A stretch of DNA of 64,000 bases from Streptomyces sp. NBC_00234 (lineage in GTDB: Bacteria > Actinomycetota > Actinomycetes > Streptomycetales > Streptomycetaceae): the NCBI RefSeq assembly GCF_036195325.1, contig NZ_CP108101.1, positions 5,394,001-5,458,000 on the forward strand. Direction: 5' to 3'. Positions within the stretch are counted from its first letter, which is position 1; each line of letters opens with the position of its first letter. The position numbers and the translations under genes are program-made. The notes beneath the pieces were generated by a model. That model did not search any database. It saw only the letters and a program-made list of their open reading frames with translations, and was not told where the DNA came from. Below, piece after piece: positions 32,698-40,932 of this stretch.

Positions 32698-33852
32698 TTG
32701 GCGAACGTACAGAAGCGCCCCAACGGCAAATGGCGCGCCCGCTACCGTGATCTCGACGGCAAGGAGCACGCTCGCCACTTCGACCGGAAGCTCGACGCCC
32801 AGCGCTGGCTCGACGAAGTCACGACCAGCGTGGTCACCGGTCAGTACGTCGACCCGCGCGCCGGTCGCATCACGTTCCAGAAGTACGCCGAGAGGTGGCA
32901 GGGCTCGCTCATCGCGAGCGAGGCGGGTGAGCGCATCACCGATAACGCGCTCCGGCTCCACCTCGTACCGGCGTTGGGCGCCCGCTCACTGGCGGCGATA
33001 CGCCGTAATGACATACAGGTGCTCTTCAAGCACCTGTCCGACCAACTCGGCCCCGGCAGCGTCCGGAACGTCCACGACGTCCTCGTGCGCGTCATGACCG
33101 CGGCCGTGGACGACAAGGTCATCGCATCCACTCCGTGCCGCCGGATCACCCTTCCGGTCATGCCGGACGAGGAGGTCACTCCGCCCACCGTCGCCCAGGT
33201 GGAGGCCATGGCACGCGTGATGCCGCCGTACATCCGGGCAGCCGTCGTCGTGCTCGCAGGGTCAGGCTTGCGCATAGGTGAGTTGCTGGGCCTGAAGGTG
33301 TCGGACGTCGACTTCAAGGCCGGCAGCATTCGCGTGGAGCGGCAGCGGCTCCAGTCGGGGAAGATCGGCCCGCCGAAGACCGCGAAGTCCCGGCGTACGG
33401 TTCCGGTCGGGGAGGTCGTCACCGACGCGCTCCTCGGGCACCTCGCCGCGCGCCCCTCCACGGAGTGGCTGTTCACGATGGAGGAGGGGGAACCGCTCAA
33501 CTACCGCCGCTGGAAAACCGAGTGGAATTGCGCACGTAGGGCGCTCCAGGCGGCGGAGAGCGAAGCAGCCAAGCGTGAGGGCCGCAAGCCCGTCGAGCTG
33601 CCGCACATGGTGACCCACGACCTGCGGCACTTCTACGCCTCCGCGCTCATCGCGGGCGGTGCGAGCGTCAAGCAGGTGCAGCTGGTCCTCGGCCACGCGT
33701 CCGCCGTCATCACGCTGCGGATCTACGCGCACCTGTGGCCGGGGGAAGAAGACCGCACCCGGTCCGTGATGGACGCCGTGCTCGGCGGCCTGCGGACCGG
33801 GTGCGGACCGGTAGGGAGCCTGACCGGCGAAATAGCAGGTCAGACGGCCTAA
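32698..33852 (+). CDS. int: Tyrosine site-specific integrase
   Basis: 384-residue tyrosine recombinase. The arm-binding N-terminus (VQKRPNGKWRARYRDLDGKEH) is followed by a core-binding SAM-like domain (~55-160) and the catalytic domain. Catalytic residues appear in order: Arg in SGLRIGELLGL, His-x-x-Arg in THDLRHFYASAL, His in LGHASAVITLRIY and the final Tyr in RIYAHLWPG. The start is TTG 32698, with GAGGAG seven bases upstream. The gene ends eight bases before the sodN stop codon and abuts attR, as expected for an integrase acting on this site. Confidence 0.93.
   Translation: MANVQKRPNGKWRARYRDLDGKEHARHFDRKLDAQRWLDEVTTSVVTGQYVDPRAGRITFQKYAERWQGSLIASEAGERITDNALRLHLVPALGARSLAAIRRNDIQVLFKHLSDQLGPGSVRNVHDVLVRVMTAAVDDKVIASTPCRRITLPVMPDEEVTPPTVAQVEAMARVMPPYIRAAVVVLAGSGLRIGELLGLKVSDVDFKAGSIRVERQRLQSGKIGPPKTAKSRRTVPVGEVVTDALLGHLAARPSTEWLFTMEEGEPLNYRRWKTEWNCARRALQAAESEAAKREGRKPVELPHMVTHDLRHFYASALIAGGASVKQVQLVLGHASAVITLRIYAHLWPGEEDRTRSVMDAVLGGLRTGCGPVGSLTGEIAGQTA
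33753..33806. repeat. Inverted repeat in the last codons of int
   Basis: CCGCACCCGGTCCG (33753-33766) and CGGACCGGGTGCGG (33793-33806) form a perfect 14-bp stem with a 26-nt spacer. The same structure is kept in the integrase relic at 18903-18960. It may terminate the converging int and sodN transcripts or be a protein-binding site. Confidence 0.7.
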
Positions 33853-33857
33853 CCGTA

Positions 33858-33881
33858 GATCAAGCCTTCTTGGTCTCCCAG
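33858..33881. repeat. attR core inside the sodN 3' end
   Basis: 24 bp matching attL at 22 positions. It includes the last codons and stop of sodN (WETKKA-stop), so the sodN reading frame is intact after insertion. Confidence 0.85.
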
Positions 33882-34255
33882 AAGATGGTGTCGATCTGGG
33901 CAATGAGGTCCAGAGCCTTCTGGCCCGTCGCCGGGTCGTTCGAGCCCTTGGCCGCGGAGAGCGCCTTCAGGGTGTCGTTGACCAGCTGGTGCAGCTCCGG
34001 GTACTTCTCGAAGTGCGGGGGCTTGAAGTAGTCGCTCCAGAGCACCGAGACGTGGTGCTTCGCGAGCTCGGCACGCTGTTCCTTGATCAGAACGGCGCGC
34101 GTGCGGAAGTCCGCGTCCTCGTTGGCCTGGTACTTCTCCTGGACGGCCTTGACGGACTCCGCCTCGATGCGGGCCTGGGCCGGGTCGTACACACCGCAGG
34201 GCAGGTCGCAGTGCGCGCTGACCTTCACCTTGGGGGCAAACAGGCGGGAAAGCAT
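33860..34255 (-). CDS. sodN: Nickel-containing superoxide dismutase
   Basis: 131-residue NiSOD precursor. The first 14 residues (MLSRLFAPKVKVSA) are the removable leader. The mature enzyme begins HCDLPCGVYDPAQ, the nickel hook, in which His1, Cys2 and Cys6 bind Ni. The remaining helices (FRTRAVLIKEQRAELAKHHVSVLW, LHQLVNDTLKALSAAKGS) build the hexameric bundle. In Streptomyces it is cytoplasmic, is induced by nickel, and its mRNA 5' end is a target of a small RNA from sodF. The mobile element has used its 3' end as attachment site without changing the last codons. Confidence 0.96.
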   Translation of the reverse strand: MLSRLFAPKVKVSAHCDLPCGVYDPAQARIEAESVKAVQEKYQANEDADFRTRAVLIKEQRAELAKHHVSVLWSDYFKPPHFEKYPELHQLVNDTLKALSAAKGSNDPATGQKALDLIAQIDTIFWETKKA

Positions 34256-34436
34256 TGAGCTGTCCTTCCTCGTGATCGTCTTCTCAGGTGGGACATTACT
34301 CCGTGAGACCCGGGTTTTTGCGGGTGCCCCCATGGGCTTAGGCCAAAAGTCCAGGGTGAGGATGGGACCAGTGGCCGAATGTACGGAGCGCTGCGGTGGC
34401 GGTGTACTGGAGGACGGACCGGGAGGTGCCAGGGAG

Positions 34437-34874
34437 ATGCCGGGGCTGACACAGGGGCCGGGGCGAGGACGGTCGGCGCGCGTGAGGTTTCAGGTGGTCG
34501 AGGTGACGGGGCCGTCGATGGTGCCGACGCTCTATCACGGGGACCTGCTGCTCGTGCAGTTCGGGGCGCCGGTGCGCCCGGGGGACGTGGTGATCCTGCG
34601 GCATCCCTTCCAGCAGGACCTGCTGGTCGTGAAGCGTGCCGCCGAGCGCCGCGGGGGCGGCTGGTGGGTGCTCGGTGACAACACGTTCGCGGGCGGCGAC
34701 AGCACGGACTACGGGACGGTGCCCGAGGAACTGGTGCTCGCCCGGGTGCGGGCCCGCTACCGGCCGCTGAAGCGGGATCAGAGGTCGGTGCTCGGCGTGC
34801 TGGGCTGGGCGGCGTCCGCGCTGAGGACCGTCTCCGCCGACCGCTCCGTCTCCAGGCGCTTGCGGGCCCGGTAG
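34437..34874 (+). CDS. sodX: Nickel SOD maturation protease, signal-peptidase-like
   Basis: 145-residue S24/S26-type serine protease that removes the SodN leader. The catalytic Ser is in VTGPSMVPTLYHGD and the Lys in LLVVKRAAERR; LGDNTFAGGDSTDYG is the conserved box of this family. ATG 34437 was chosen by the preceding GGGAG; a longer start near 34369 is possible. It is divergent from sodN with a 180-bp gap, and its 3' end overlaps the convergent CGNR gene by 97 bp. Confidence 0.9.
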   Translation: MPGLTQGPGRGRSARVRFQVVEVTGPSMVPTLYHGDLLLVQFGAPVRPGDVVILRHPFQQDLLVVKRAAERRGGGWWVLGDNTFAGGDSTDYGTVPEELVLARVRARYRPLKRDQRSVLGVLGWAASALRTVSADRSVSRRLRAR

Positions 34875-35407
34875 GCGGCCACGTTGGCCCGGGTCGCGCA
34901 GCGGTCCGAGCAGTAGCGCCGCGACCGGTTGGTCGAGGTGTCCAGGTAGGCGTTGCGGCACGGTGCGGCCTCGCACAGGCCGAGCCGGTCCACGCCGTGC
35001 GAGGTGAGGTGGAAGGCGAGGCCCATCACCGCGATCGCCGCGTAACCGGCCGTCGCGTTCGAGGGGTGGTCGGCCAGGTGCATGTGCCAGTCCGGTTTGC
35101 CGTCCTCGTCCCGGGTGTCGTGGCCGGAGATCTGCGGGCTCACCGGGAACTCCAGCAGCAGCGAGTTGAGCAAGTCCACCGCGAGCGTCTCGTCGCCGCC
35201 GTCGGCCGCCTCGAAGACCGCGCGCAGCCGCGCCCGTACGGACCGGAACCGGGTCACGTCCGCGTCGGTCGCCCGCCGGGCGGCCTGTGCGTTGGCGCCG
35301 AAGAGCTCACGGACGGCGTCGACCGAGGTGAGGGCGTCCTTGTTGCGGGCCGGCTCCTCGGTGTTGACCAGGCGCACGGCGTAGTCCGAGTAATAGGCCA
35401 GTTCCAC
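34778..35407 (-). CDS. CGNR zinc-finger regulator (ABATE domain)
   Basis: 209-residue putative transcription regulator. An N-terminal stress-associated ABATE domain (~1-150) is followed by the CGNR-type zinc finger LGLCEAAPCRNAYLDTSTNRSRRYCSDRCATRANVAAYRARKR (~residues 142-185, four Cys). The canonical CGNR tetrad reads C-R-N here. Its 3' end runs into sodX, so about 30 codons of both genes share DNA on opposite strands. Both frames have recognised domains close to the overlap, so both look real. Confidence 0.87.
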   Translation of the reverse strand: MELAYYSDYAVRLVNTEEPARNKDALTSVDAVRELFGANAQAARRATDADVTRFRSVRARLRAVFEAADGGDETLAVDLLNSLLLEFPVSPQISGHDTRDEDGKPDWHMHLADHPSNATAGYAAIAVMGLAFHLTSHGVDRLGLCEAAPCRNAYLDTSTNRSRRYCSDRCATRANVAAYRARKRLETERSAETVLSADAAQPSTPSTDL

Positions 35408-35495
35408 TTGTAGTCCTTACGGCGTCGGTCTAAGGTCGATGCATCGACCAGTGTAATGGGTGGTCGCGGCAATTGGGTATTACGTGGAGGTTCGG

Positions 35496-36257
35496 GTGAC
35501 GGAAACAGTGACGGGCGCCGACTGGCCCGCATGGCAGACGAGCTGGGACCGGCAGCAGGAGTGGTACATGCCGGACCGCGAGGAACGGTTCCGGGTGATG
35601 CTGGACATGGTCGAGGCGGTCGTGGGGCCCGAACCGCGCGTGCTCGACCTGGCGTGCGGTACGGGAAGTATTACGGACCGGCTCCTCAAGCGGTTCCCGA
35701 AGGCGACGAGTACGGGTGTCGACCTCGACCCCGCGCTGCTCGCCATCGCCCGCGGCACCTTCGACGGCGACGAGCGGGTCACCTTCGTCACCGCCGACCT
35801 CAAGGAGCCCTCCTGGGCGGAGCGGCTCCCCTTCGACTCGTACGATGCCGTCCTGACCGCCACCGCGCTGCACTGGCTGCACAGCGAGCCGCTGGCCGCA
35901 CTGTACGGACGCATCGGCCAACTCGTCCGGGACGGCGGTCTGTTCATGAACGCGGACCGCATGATCGACGCCGAGACCCCCCGTATCAACGCGGCCGAGC
36001 GCGCCCACCGGCATGCCGGGATGGACCGCGCCAAGGCGGCGGGCGTCCTCGACTGGGCCGACTGGTGGGCCCTCGCCGCCCAGGACCCGGTGCTCGCGGG
36101 ACCGACCGCCGAGCGGTTCGAGATCTACGGTGAGCACGCCGACGGCGACATGCCGTCCGTGCAGTGGCACGCCCGCACCCTGCGCGAGGCGGGCTTCGCG
36201 GAGGCCCGCGCGGTCTGGGCCTCCCCCTCGGACAGCCTGGTGCTCGCCGTCAAGTAG
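35496..36257 (+). CDS. Class I SAM-dependent methyltransferase
   Basis: 253-residue methyltransferase, similar to the trans-aconitate/UbiE-like group. Motif I is VLDLACGTGSITDRLLKRFP (~45-64), the acidic residue of motif II lies in GVDLDPALLAIARG, and motif IV is DAVLTATALHWL. The start GTG 35496 is supported by GGAGG six bases upstream. It is divergent from the CGNR gene. The substrate is unknown. Confidence 0.88.
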   Translation: MTETVTGADWPAWQTSWDRQQEWYMPDREERFRVMLDMVEAVVGPEPRVLDLACGTGSITDRLLKRFPKATSTGVDLDPALLAIARGTFDGDERVTFVTADLKEPSWAERLPFDSYDAVLTATALHWLHSEPLAALYGRIGQLVRDGGLFMNADRMIDAETPRINAAERAHRHAGMDRAKAAGVLDWADWWALAAQDPVLAGPTAERFEIYGEHADGDMPSVQWHARTLREAGFAEARAVWASPSDSLVLAVK

Positions 36258-36394
36258 CACGGAGGCGCGGGGCGGTGCGGACCTCGGTCCGGGCCGCCCC
36301 GTTCTTCGTATCCGGACCCCTGCAACCCCACGGGCACCCCGGCGCACTGGAAGGGTGAGACGGTCCGCACTCGCGGACCCGGAGAGGGGCGGGG

Positions 36395-36883
36395 ATGCGG
36401 ATCGACGACGATGCCGCGCTGCACGCCTACGTCGAGAGCAGACGGACGGCGCTGTTCCGCAGCGCCTACCTGCTGTGCGGCGACCGGCACGAGGCCGAGG
36501 ACCTGGTGCAGACGACGCTGGTCAAGGTCGTGCTGGGCGGGCGGCGTCACGGGCGCCTCGACAACATCGAGGCGTACGCGCGCAAGACCCTGGTCAACAC
36601 CTTCATCGCTTCCAGGCGCCGCTTCTGGCGCCGCGAGCGGGCGTACGGCGAACTGCCCGAGAGGGCGCTCACCGCGTCCGACACGGACACCGGGCTGATG
36701 GTCAGGGCGGCGCTCGCCCGGCTCACGGCCAGGCAGCGTGCCGTGCTGGTGCTGCGCTACTGGGAGGACCTGAGCGTCGAGGCCACGGCCGCGCTGCTCG
36801 GGATGCGGGAGAACACGGTCAAGAGCCACACGGCTCGGGGGTTGGCGGCGCTGCGCGCCGAGATGGTGGAGGAGCCGGTATGA
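36395..36883 (+). CDS. ECF sigma factor, SigE family
   Basis: 162-residue extracytoplasmic-function sigma factor with the actinobacterial SigE-family pattern. Region 2 is YVESRRTALFRSAYLLCGDRHEAEDLVQTTLVKV, and region 4 is LARLTARQRAVLVLRYWEDLSVEATAALLGMRENTVKSHTARGLAAL. It overlaps the next gene by four bases (ATGA). That gene encodes a single-span membrane protein, probably its regulator. Confidence 0.92.
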   Translation: MRIDDDAALHAYVESRRTALFRSAYLLCGDRHEAEDLVQTTLVKVVLGGRRHGRLDNIEAYARKTLVNTFIASRRRFWRRERAYGELPERALTASDTDTGLMVRAALARLTARQRAVLVLRYWEDLSVEATAALLGMRENTVKSHTARGLAALRAEMVEEPV

Positions 36884-37653
36884 ACGACGTGCAGGAGCTG
36901 CTGGGGCGGGTCGCGGACCAGGCGGGGCGGCCGGTCATCTCCACGGAAGCGGTGTACACGCGGGCCGCCAGGGTGCGGTGGCGGCGGCGCGTCACGGTCT
37001 CGGCCGCCGCGCTGGCTGTCGCCGCTGTCGGCGTGGCCGTGGTGCCGCAGGTGTCCCAGGAGGCAGGGACGCGGCAGACCTCCGTGGCGGCCCCCGCGGA
37101 GGCGGCGGGCACGAGCGGAGGGGCGCAGAAGCTGGCCGAGCTGCTGCCCGCGGACGTGGGGGCGGTCGAACAGGTCTCCTTCGCCGTTCTCCTGAAGCAG
37201 GCGGACGCCTCGCAGCGCGAGGAGAAGCCCTTGGGGCCGCTGGACGGCCACTACGCCGTCCGCAGGGACGGGGGCGTCGGCTACCTCTCCCTCGGGATCA
37301 TGGACCGGGAGTACCTGGCCGCGAAGACCGGCGGGAAGGGCCTGGCCGACGACCTCTGCGAGCGGACGGCCGAGGAGCAGGCGGACCGGGCCGACTGTGT
37401 GCGCGAAGAGCTGCCGGACGGCCGGGTGCTGACCATCTGGCGCCCGGCGGTCCTCTCCGGCGACGGTGAACCGCGGTGGGGCACGGAGTTCAAGGGGCAG
37501 CTGACGCTGGGGGACGGGACGGCGCTGTCCGCCAGGGACATCACCGGCTTCACGGGGAAGGGGTCGCTGGGGCCCGTACTCGCAAGCCCGCCGCTCACCC
37601 GCGACCAGCTGCGCACGCTGATGCTGAGCCCGGAGCTGCTGCCGAAGAAGTAG
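36880..37653 (+). CDS. Single-span membrane protein, probable partner of the ECF sigma factor
   Basis: 257-residue protein. A short cytoplasmic N-terminus (~45 residues, ending in RVRWRRR) is followed by one membrane helix (VTVSAAALAVAAVGVAVV). The extracellular domain is ~190 residues with two cysteines (DLCERTAEEQ, ADCVREEL). Translational coupling to the sigma gene and this topology suggest an anti-sigma factor or sensor, but no classical zinc anti-sigma motif is present. Confidence 0.75.
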   Translation: MNDVQELLGRVADQAGRPVISTEAVYTRAARVRWRRRVTVSAAALAVAAVGVAVVPQVSQEAGTRQTSVAAPAEAAGTSGGAQKLAELLPADVGAVEQVSFAVLLKQADASQREEKPLGPLDGHYAVRRDGGVGYLSLGIMDREYLAAKTGGKGLADDLCERTAEEQADRADCVREELPDGRVLTIWRPAVLSGDGEPRWGTEFKGQLTLGDGTALSARDITGFTGKGSLGPVLASPPLTRDQLRTLMLSPELLPKK

Positions 37654-37664
37654 CCGGACGCACG

Positions 37665-37701
37665 AAGGGGCGGTACGGACGTGGAGTCCGTACCGCCCCT
37701 T
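37665..37701. terminator. Bidirectional terminator between converging operons
   Basis: Perfect 16-bp stem AAGGGGCGGTACGGAC / GTCCGTACCGCCCCTT with a 5-nt loop. It is placed between the membrane-protein gene and the converging ABC ATPase gene. Confidence 0.85.
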
Positions 37702-37713
37702 CCGTCTACGTGC

Positions 37714-38475
37714 CTAGAGCACCTTCGACAGGAACGACTTCGTCCGGTCGTGCTGCGGGTTCGTCAGGACGTCGCGCGGGTGGCCGGACTCGACCACCAC
37801 GCCGTCGTCCATGAAGACCAGCGCGTCGCCGACCTCACGGGCGAAGCCCATCTCGTGGGTGACGACGATCATCGTCATGCCGTCCTCGGCCAGACCGCGC
37901 ATGACGTCCAGGACGTCACCGACCAGCTCCGGGTCGAGCGCGGACGTCGGCTCGTCGAAGAGCATCAGCTTCGGCTCCATGGCCAGCGCACGGGCGATGG
38001 CCACCCGCTGCTGCTGTCCGCCGGAGAGCTGCGACGGGTAGTTCTTCGCCTTGTCGGAGAGCCCGACCCGGTCCAGCAGGCGCACGGCCCGCTCCCGGGC
38101 GACGGCCTTCGACTCGCCCCTGACCTGGACCGGCGCTTCCATGACGTTCTCGATGGCCGTCATGTGCGGGAACAGGTTGAAGCGCTGGAAGACCATGCCG
38201 ATGTCCCGGCGCTTCACGGCGACTTCGCTGTCCTTGAGCTCGTAGAGCTTGTCGCCCTTCTGGCGGTAGCCGACGAGCTCGCCGTCGACGTACAGCCGGC
38301 CGGCGCTGACCTTCTCCAGGTGGTTGATGCACCGGAGGAAGGTCGACTTGCCGGAGCCCGAGGGGCCGATGAGGCAGAAGACCTCGCCCTGGGCCACCTC
38401 CAGATCGATGCCCTTGAGGATGTGCGCGGCGCCGAAGGACTTGTGGACGCCTTCGGCCTTCACCATGGCGGTCAT
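37714..38475 (-). CDS. Polar amino acid ABC transporter, ATP-binding protein
   Basis: 253-residue ABC ATPase. Walker A is GPSGSGKST (~37-45), the Q-loop FQRFNLFPH, the signature LSGGQQQRVAIARAL, Walker B LMLFDEPTSALDPE and the switch VTHEMGF. This is the GlnQ/GluA type. ATG 38475 (MTAMVKAEG) overlaps the permease stop in ATGA, which overrules the longer open frame further upstream. It is the third gene of a binding protein-permease-ATPase operon. Confidence 0.94.
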   Translation of the reverse strand: MTAMVKAEGVHKSFGAAHILKGIDLEVAQGEVFCLIGPSGSGKSTFLRCINHLEKVSAGRLYVDGELVGYRQKGDKLYELKDSEVAVKRRDIGMVFQRFNLFPHMTAIENVMEAPVQVRGESKAVARERAVRLLDRVGLSDKAKNYPSQLSGGQQQRVAIARALAMEPKLMLFDEPTSALDPELVGDVLDVMRGLAEDGMTMIVVTHEMGFAREVGDALVFMDDGVVVESGHPRDVLTNPQHDRTKSFLSKVL

Positions 38476-39422
38476 GCGCTGCCTCCCTTCGGGCGGCCCA
38501 GGGACAGGACGTTGGCCCGGATCTTCTGCAGCGGGGTCGGCGGCAGGGTCCGGCTCGAACCCCGTGCGTAGTACCGCTCCAGGTAGTACTGGCCGACGCT
38601 GAGCACCGAGGTCATGACCAAGTACCAGGCAGCGGCCAGGAAGTACATCTCGACCGGGGCGCCGGACGTCTGCCCGATGTCCTGGGCGTACCGGAACAGT
38701 TCGTTGAACTGCACGGCGGCGACCAGTGACGTCGTCTTGAGCATGTTGATGACTTCGTTGCCCGTCGGCGGCACGATCACGCGCATCGCCTGCGGGACCA
38801 CGATGCGGCGCAGCGTCTTGCTGTGGCTCATGCCCAGCGCCTGCGAGGCCTCCGTCTGGCCCTCGTCGACCGAGAGCAGACCCGCACGGCAGATCTCGGC
38901 CATGTAGGCGGCCTCGTTGAGACCCAGGCCGAGCAGCGCGGTCAGCAGCGGCGTCATGAAGGACGACCACTCGTCCTTGTAGACCGGCCCGAGGTTGATG
39001 TACTCGAAGACCAGGCCCAGGTTGAACCAGACGAAGAGCTGGACCAGGACCGGGGTGCCGCGGAAGAACCAGATGTAGAACCAGGCGATCGACGAGGTCA
39101 CCGGGTTCTTCGACAGGCGCATGACGGCCAGCAGGATGCCGCCGACCACACCGATCACCATCGACAGGGCGGTCAGCAGCAGAGTCTGCCCGACACCCTT
39201 GAGGATGCGGTCGTCGAAGAAGTAGTCCGGGATCGCGTCCCAGTTGATCTTGCCCTGGGAGAAGGCGTACACGATCGCCGCGAACGCGGCGATCGCGAGC
39301 GCCGCCGAGAGGTACCGGCCGTAGTGCCGGACCGGGATGGCCTTGATGGCCTCCGGGCCGGCTGCCGGCGTCGGGGGAGTGGGCGGCTCGTCGGCCGGCC
39401 CCGTCTTCTTGATGTCAGTCAC
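38472..39422 (-). CDS. Polar amino acid ABC transporter, permease
   Basis: 316-residue HisM/GlnP-type permease with a disordered Pro-rich cytoplasmic N-terminus (~35 residues) and about six membrane helices. The EAA loop is EASQALGMSHSKTLRRIVVPQAMRVIVPPTGNE, which docks on the ATPase. One permease gene is present, so the transporter is probably a homodimer in the membrane. The longer N-terminus relative to GlnP is common in actinobacteria. Confidence 0.92.
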   Translation of the reverse strand: MTDIKKTGPADEPPTPPTPAAGPEAIKAIPVRHYGRYLSAALAIAAFAAIVYAFSQGKINWDAIPDYFFDDRILKGVGQTLLLTALSMVIGVVGGILLAVMRLSKNPVTSSIAWFYIWFFRGTPVLVQLFVWFNLGLVFEYINLGPVYKDEWSSFMTPLLTALLGLGLNEAAYMAEICRAGLLSVDEGQTEASQALGMSHSKTLRRIVVPQAMRVIVPPTGNEVINMLKTTSLVAAVQFNELFRYAQDIGQTSGAPVEMYFLAAAWYLVMTSVLSVGQYYLERYYARGSSRTLPPTPLQKIRANVLSLGRPKGGSA

Positions 39423-39451
39423 AGGCGGTGCCCTTCAGCGCCGGAATCCGG

Positions 39452-40408
39452 TCAGGATCCGCCGTTGATCTTGGCCTCGGTGACCGCGCCGGCCTCGACG
39501 CCCCACTTGGCGATGATCTTCTCGTACTCGCCGTTCTCGATGATCGCGTCCAGGGCCGCCTGGACGGCCTTGGTGAGCTCGTCGTTGCCCTTGGCGACCG
39601 CGATGCCGTACGGGGCCGCCTCGACCTGGTCGCCGACGATCTCGAAGTCCTTGCCGCCGCCCGAGGTCTTCACCGCGTACGCGGCGACCGGGAAGTCGGA
39701 GGAAACGGCGTCGGCTCCGCCGCTGCGGAGCCGGGTCTGGGCCTCCAGGTCGGTGTCGAACGCCTCGATGGCGATCTTCTTGCCGCCGGTGCACTTCTCG
39801 GACTCCGCCTTGGCGAGGTCGTGCGAGACGGTGCCGCGCTGGACGGCGATCTTCTTGCCACAGAGGTCGGCCCAGGTCGTGATGCCCTTGGTGTCGCCCT
39901 TCTTGGTGTAGATCGAGACACCGGCGGTGAAGTAGTCGACGAAGTCGACACCCTCGCCGACCTTCTTGCCGGTCTCCGAGTCGACGCCGTCCTGGCGGTC
40001 CTTGGTGTCGGTCATCGCGGACATCGCGAGGTCGTAACGCTTGGAACGCAGACCCGTGATCAGGGTGTCGAAAGTGCCGTTCTCGAATGTGAACTTCACG
40101 CCGAGCTGCTTGCCCAGTGCGGCGCCGAGGTCGGGGTCGATGCCCACGACATTGCCGGACTTGTCCTTGAATTCGACCGGCGGGTACGCAATGTCCGAAC
40201 CGACCTTGATCTCGCCCTTGTCCTTGATGTCCTGCGGGACGAGGTCGGCGAGCGGAGCGGCCTTGGTGGTGGACGTCTCGTTGCTCTTGGTGCCGCTGTC
40301 GGTCTGGTCGCCGCACGCGGTCAGCAGCATGGTGCCGGCGACCGCGATGGCGCCGACCGCTGCAATCCGGGACTTTGCGGTCGTACGACGAGTGGTGCTT
40401 GCGGTCAT
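39452..40408 (-). CDS. Polar amino acid ABC transporter, substrate-binding lipoprotein
   Basis: 318-residue solute-binding protein. The signal peptide ends in the lipobox LTAC (MTASTTRRTTAKSRIAAVG, VAGTMLLTACGD), so the Cys is lipidated and the protein is anchored outside the membrane. The domain has the SBP_bac_3 pattern (IKVGSDIAYPPVEFKDKSGNVVGIDPDLGAAL, GLRSKRYDLAMSAMTDTKDRQ). The expected ligand is glutamate, glutamine or a related polar amino acid. It is the first gene of the operon. Confidence 0.93.
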   Translation of the reverse strand: MTASTTRRTTAKSRIAAVGAIAVAGTMLLTACGDQTDSGTKSNETSTTKAAPLADLVPQDIKDKGEIKVGSDIAYPPVEFKDKSGNVVGIDPDLGAALGKQLGVKFTFENGTFDTLITGLRSKRYDLAMSAMTDTKDRQDGVDSETGKKVGEGVDFVDYFTAGVSIYTKKGDTKGITTWADLCGKKIAVQRGTVSHDLAKAESEKCTGGKKIAIEAFDTDLEAQTRLRSGGADAVSSDFPVAAYAVKTSGGGKDFEIVGDQVEAAPYGIAVAKGNDELTKAVQAALDAIIENGEYEKIIAKWGVEAGAVTEAKINGGS

Positions 40409-40932
40409 GGTGGGGATCCTCCGGCGTGGTGAGGGTGAGCTGCCAGGTGGGAAGCGAACTCCCTAGCGAGTATCGCCACCCTGTGTGATTCAGGCATCTT
40501 GCCATTCGGACTAGCCCATTCAGGGTGCCGGGCATGTCAAAATCGCATAACGGGCCACCCCCGTACCCCAACAGGCCGGTACATCAAGGCCGGACCTTCT
40601 GTTGGAATTCTGCCTTCAGGCCGGAGAATCTCCGGCGTGTCTCGACTGCTGGACGACTTTTATAGCGCTGAGTGGACTTGTCCTGATATTCGACTATGAG
40701 TCATGTCACCGCGTCGATACCGACTCGTCCGAGGTGCGGTTCATCCGGTAAGAAAGACGTTTACACCCCTCATCCGGGGCTCAGGGCGCGTGTGCGGCGC
40801 GCCCGCGCGTATGTACCTCCCCTGGCGGAGCGGGCCACCCGTTCGGTGCCAGGCGCGTACGCGGTCCCCGCCCACCCCTCCTCAACCAGGAGTGGCCACC
40901 CTCAAACGATGAAGACTTAAGGGGTCAATACC
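40409..40932. other. 524-bp intergenic region between the ABC operon and malic enzyme
   Basis: It holds the two divergent promoters. The part near 40480-40700 is notably A+T-richer than its flanks. A 17-bp palindrome, GCCGGAGAATCTCCGGC, lies at 40620-40636 and may be an operator. Short frames at about 40696-40920 have no recognisable domain and poor codon use, so I do not call a gene. A small RNA cannot be excluded. Confidence 0.5.

Larger units (their letters stand above)
19010..33881. mobile_element. Integrative mobilizable element in the 3' end of sodN
   Basis: About 14.9 kb between two direct copies of an att core (GATCA-GCCTTCTTGGTCTCC-AG). Gene content: tyrosine integrase next to the right att site, a MerR/excisionase-like gene, an XRE regulator, a DUF3631 ATPase, MobC and a relaxase. 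Cargo is an SMC-like ATPase pair and a radical-SAM peptide cluster. I see no FtsK/TraB-like DNA translocase, VirB/VirD4 genes or known replication initiator, so it is more likely mobilizable by a helper than self-transmissible. Confidence 0.88.

Noticed and set aside
19010..33881. Self-transmissible actinomycete ICE (AICE)
   Set aside because: No FtsK/TraB-type translocase, Spd genes or RepSA/prim-pol initiator could be found; a mobilizable element fits better.
36013..37653. Long plus-strand frame joining the methyltransferase end to the ECF/membrane-protein region
   Set aside because: Most of it is an alternative frame over two recognised genes. Only its last part, from ATG 36880, is real.
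37714..38970. 418-codon version of the ABC ATPase
   Set aside because: The extra N-terminal 165 codons lie on top of the permease gene and look like out-of-frame sequence. The ATGA-coupled ATG at 38475 gives the normal family length.
40696..40920. Two overlapping 69-74-codon frames before malic enzyme
   Set aside because: Arg/Pro-rich, without ribosome site or recognisable domain, and in a promoter region.
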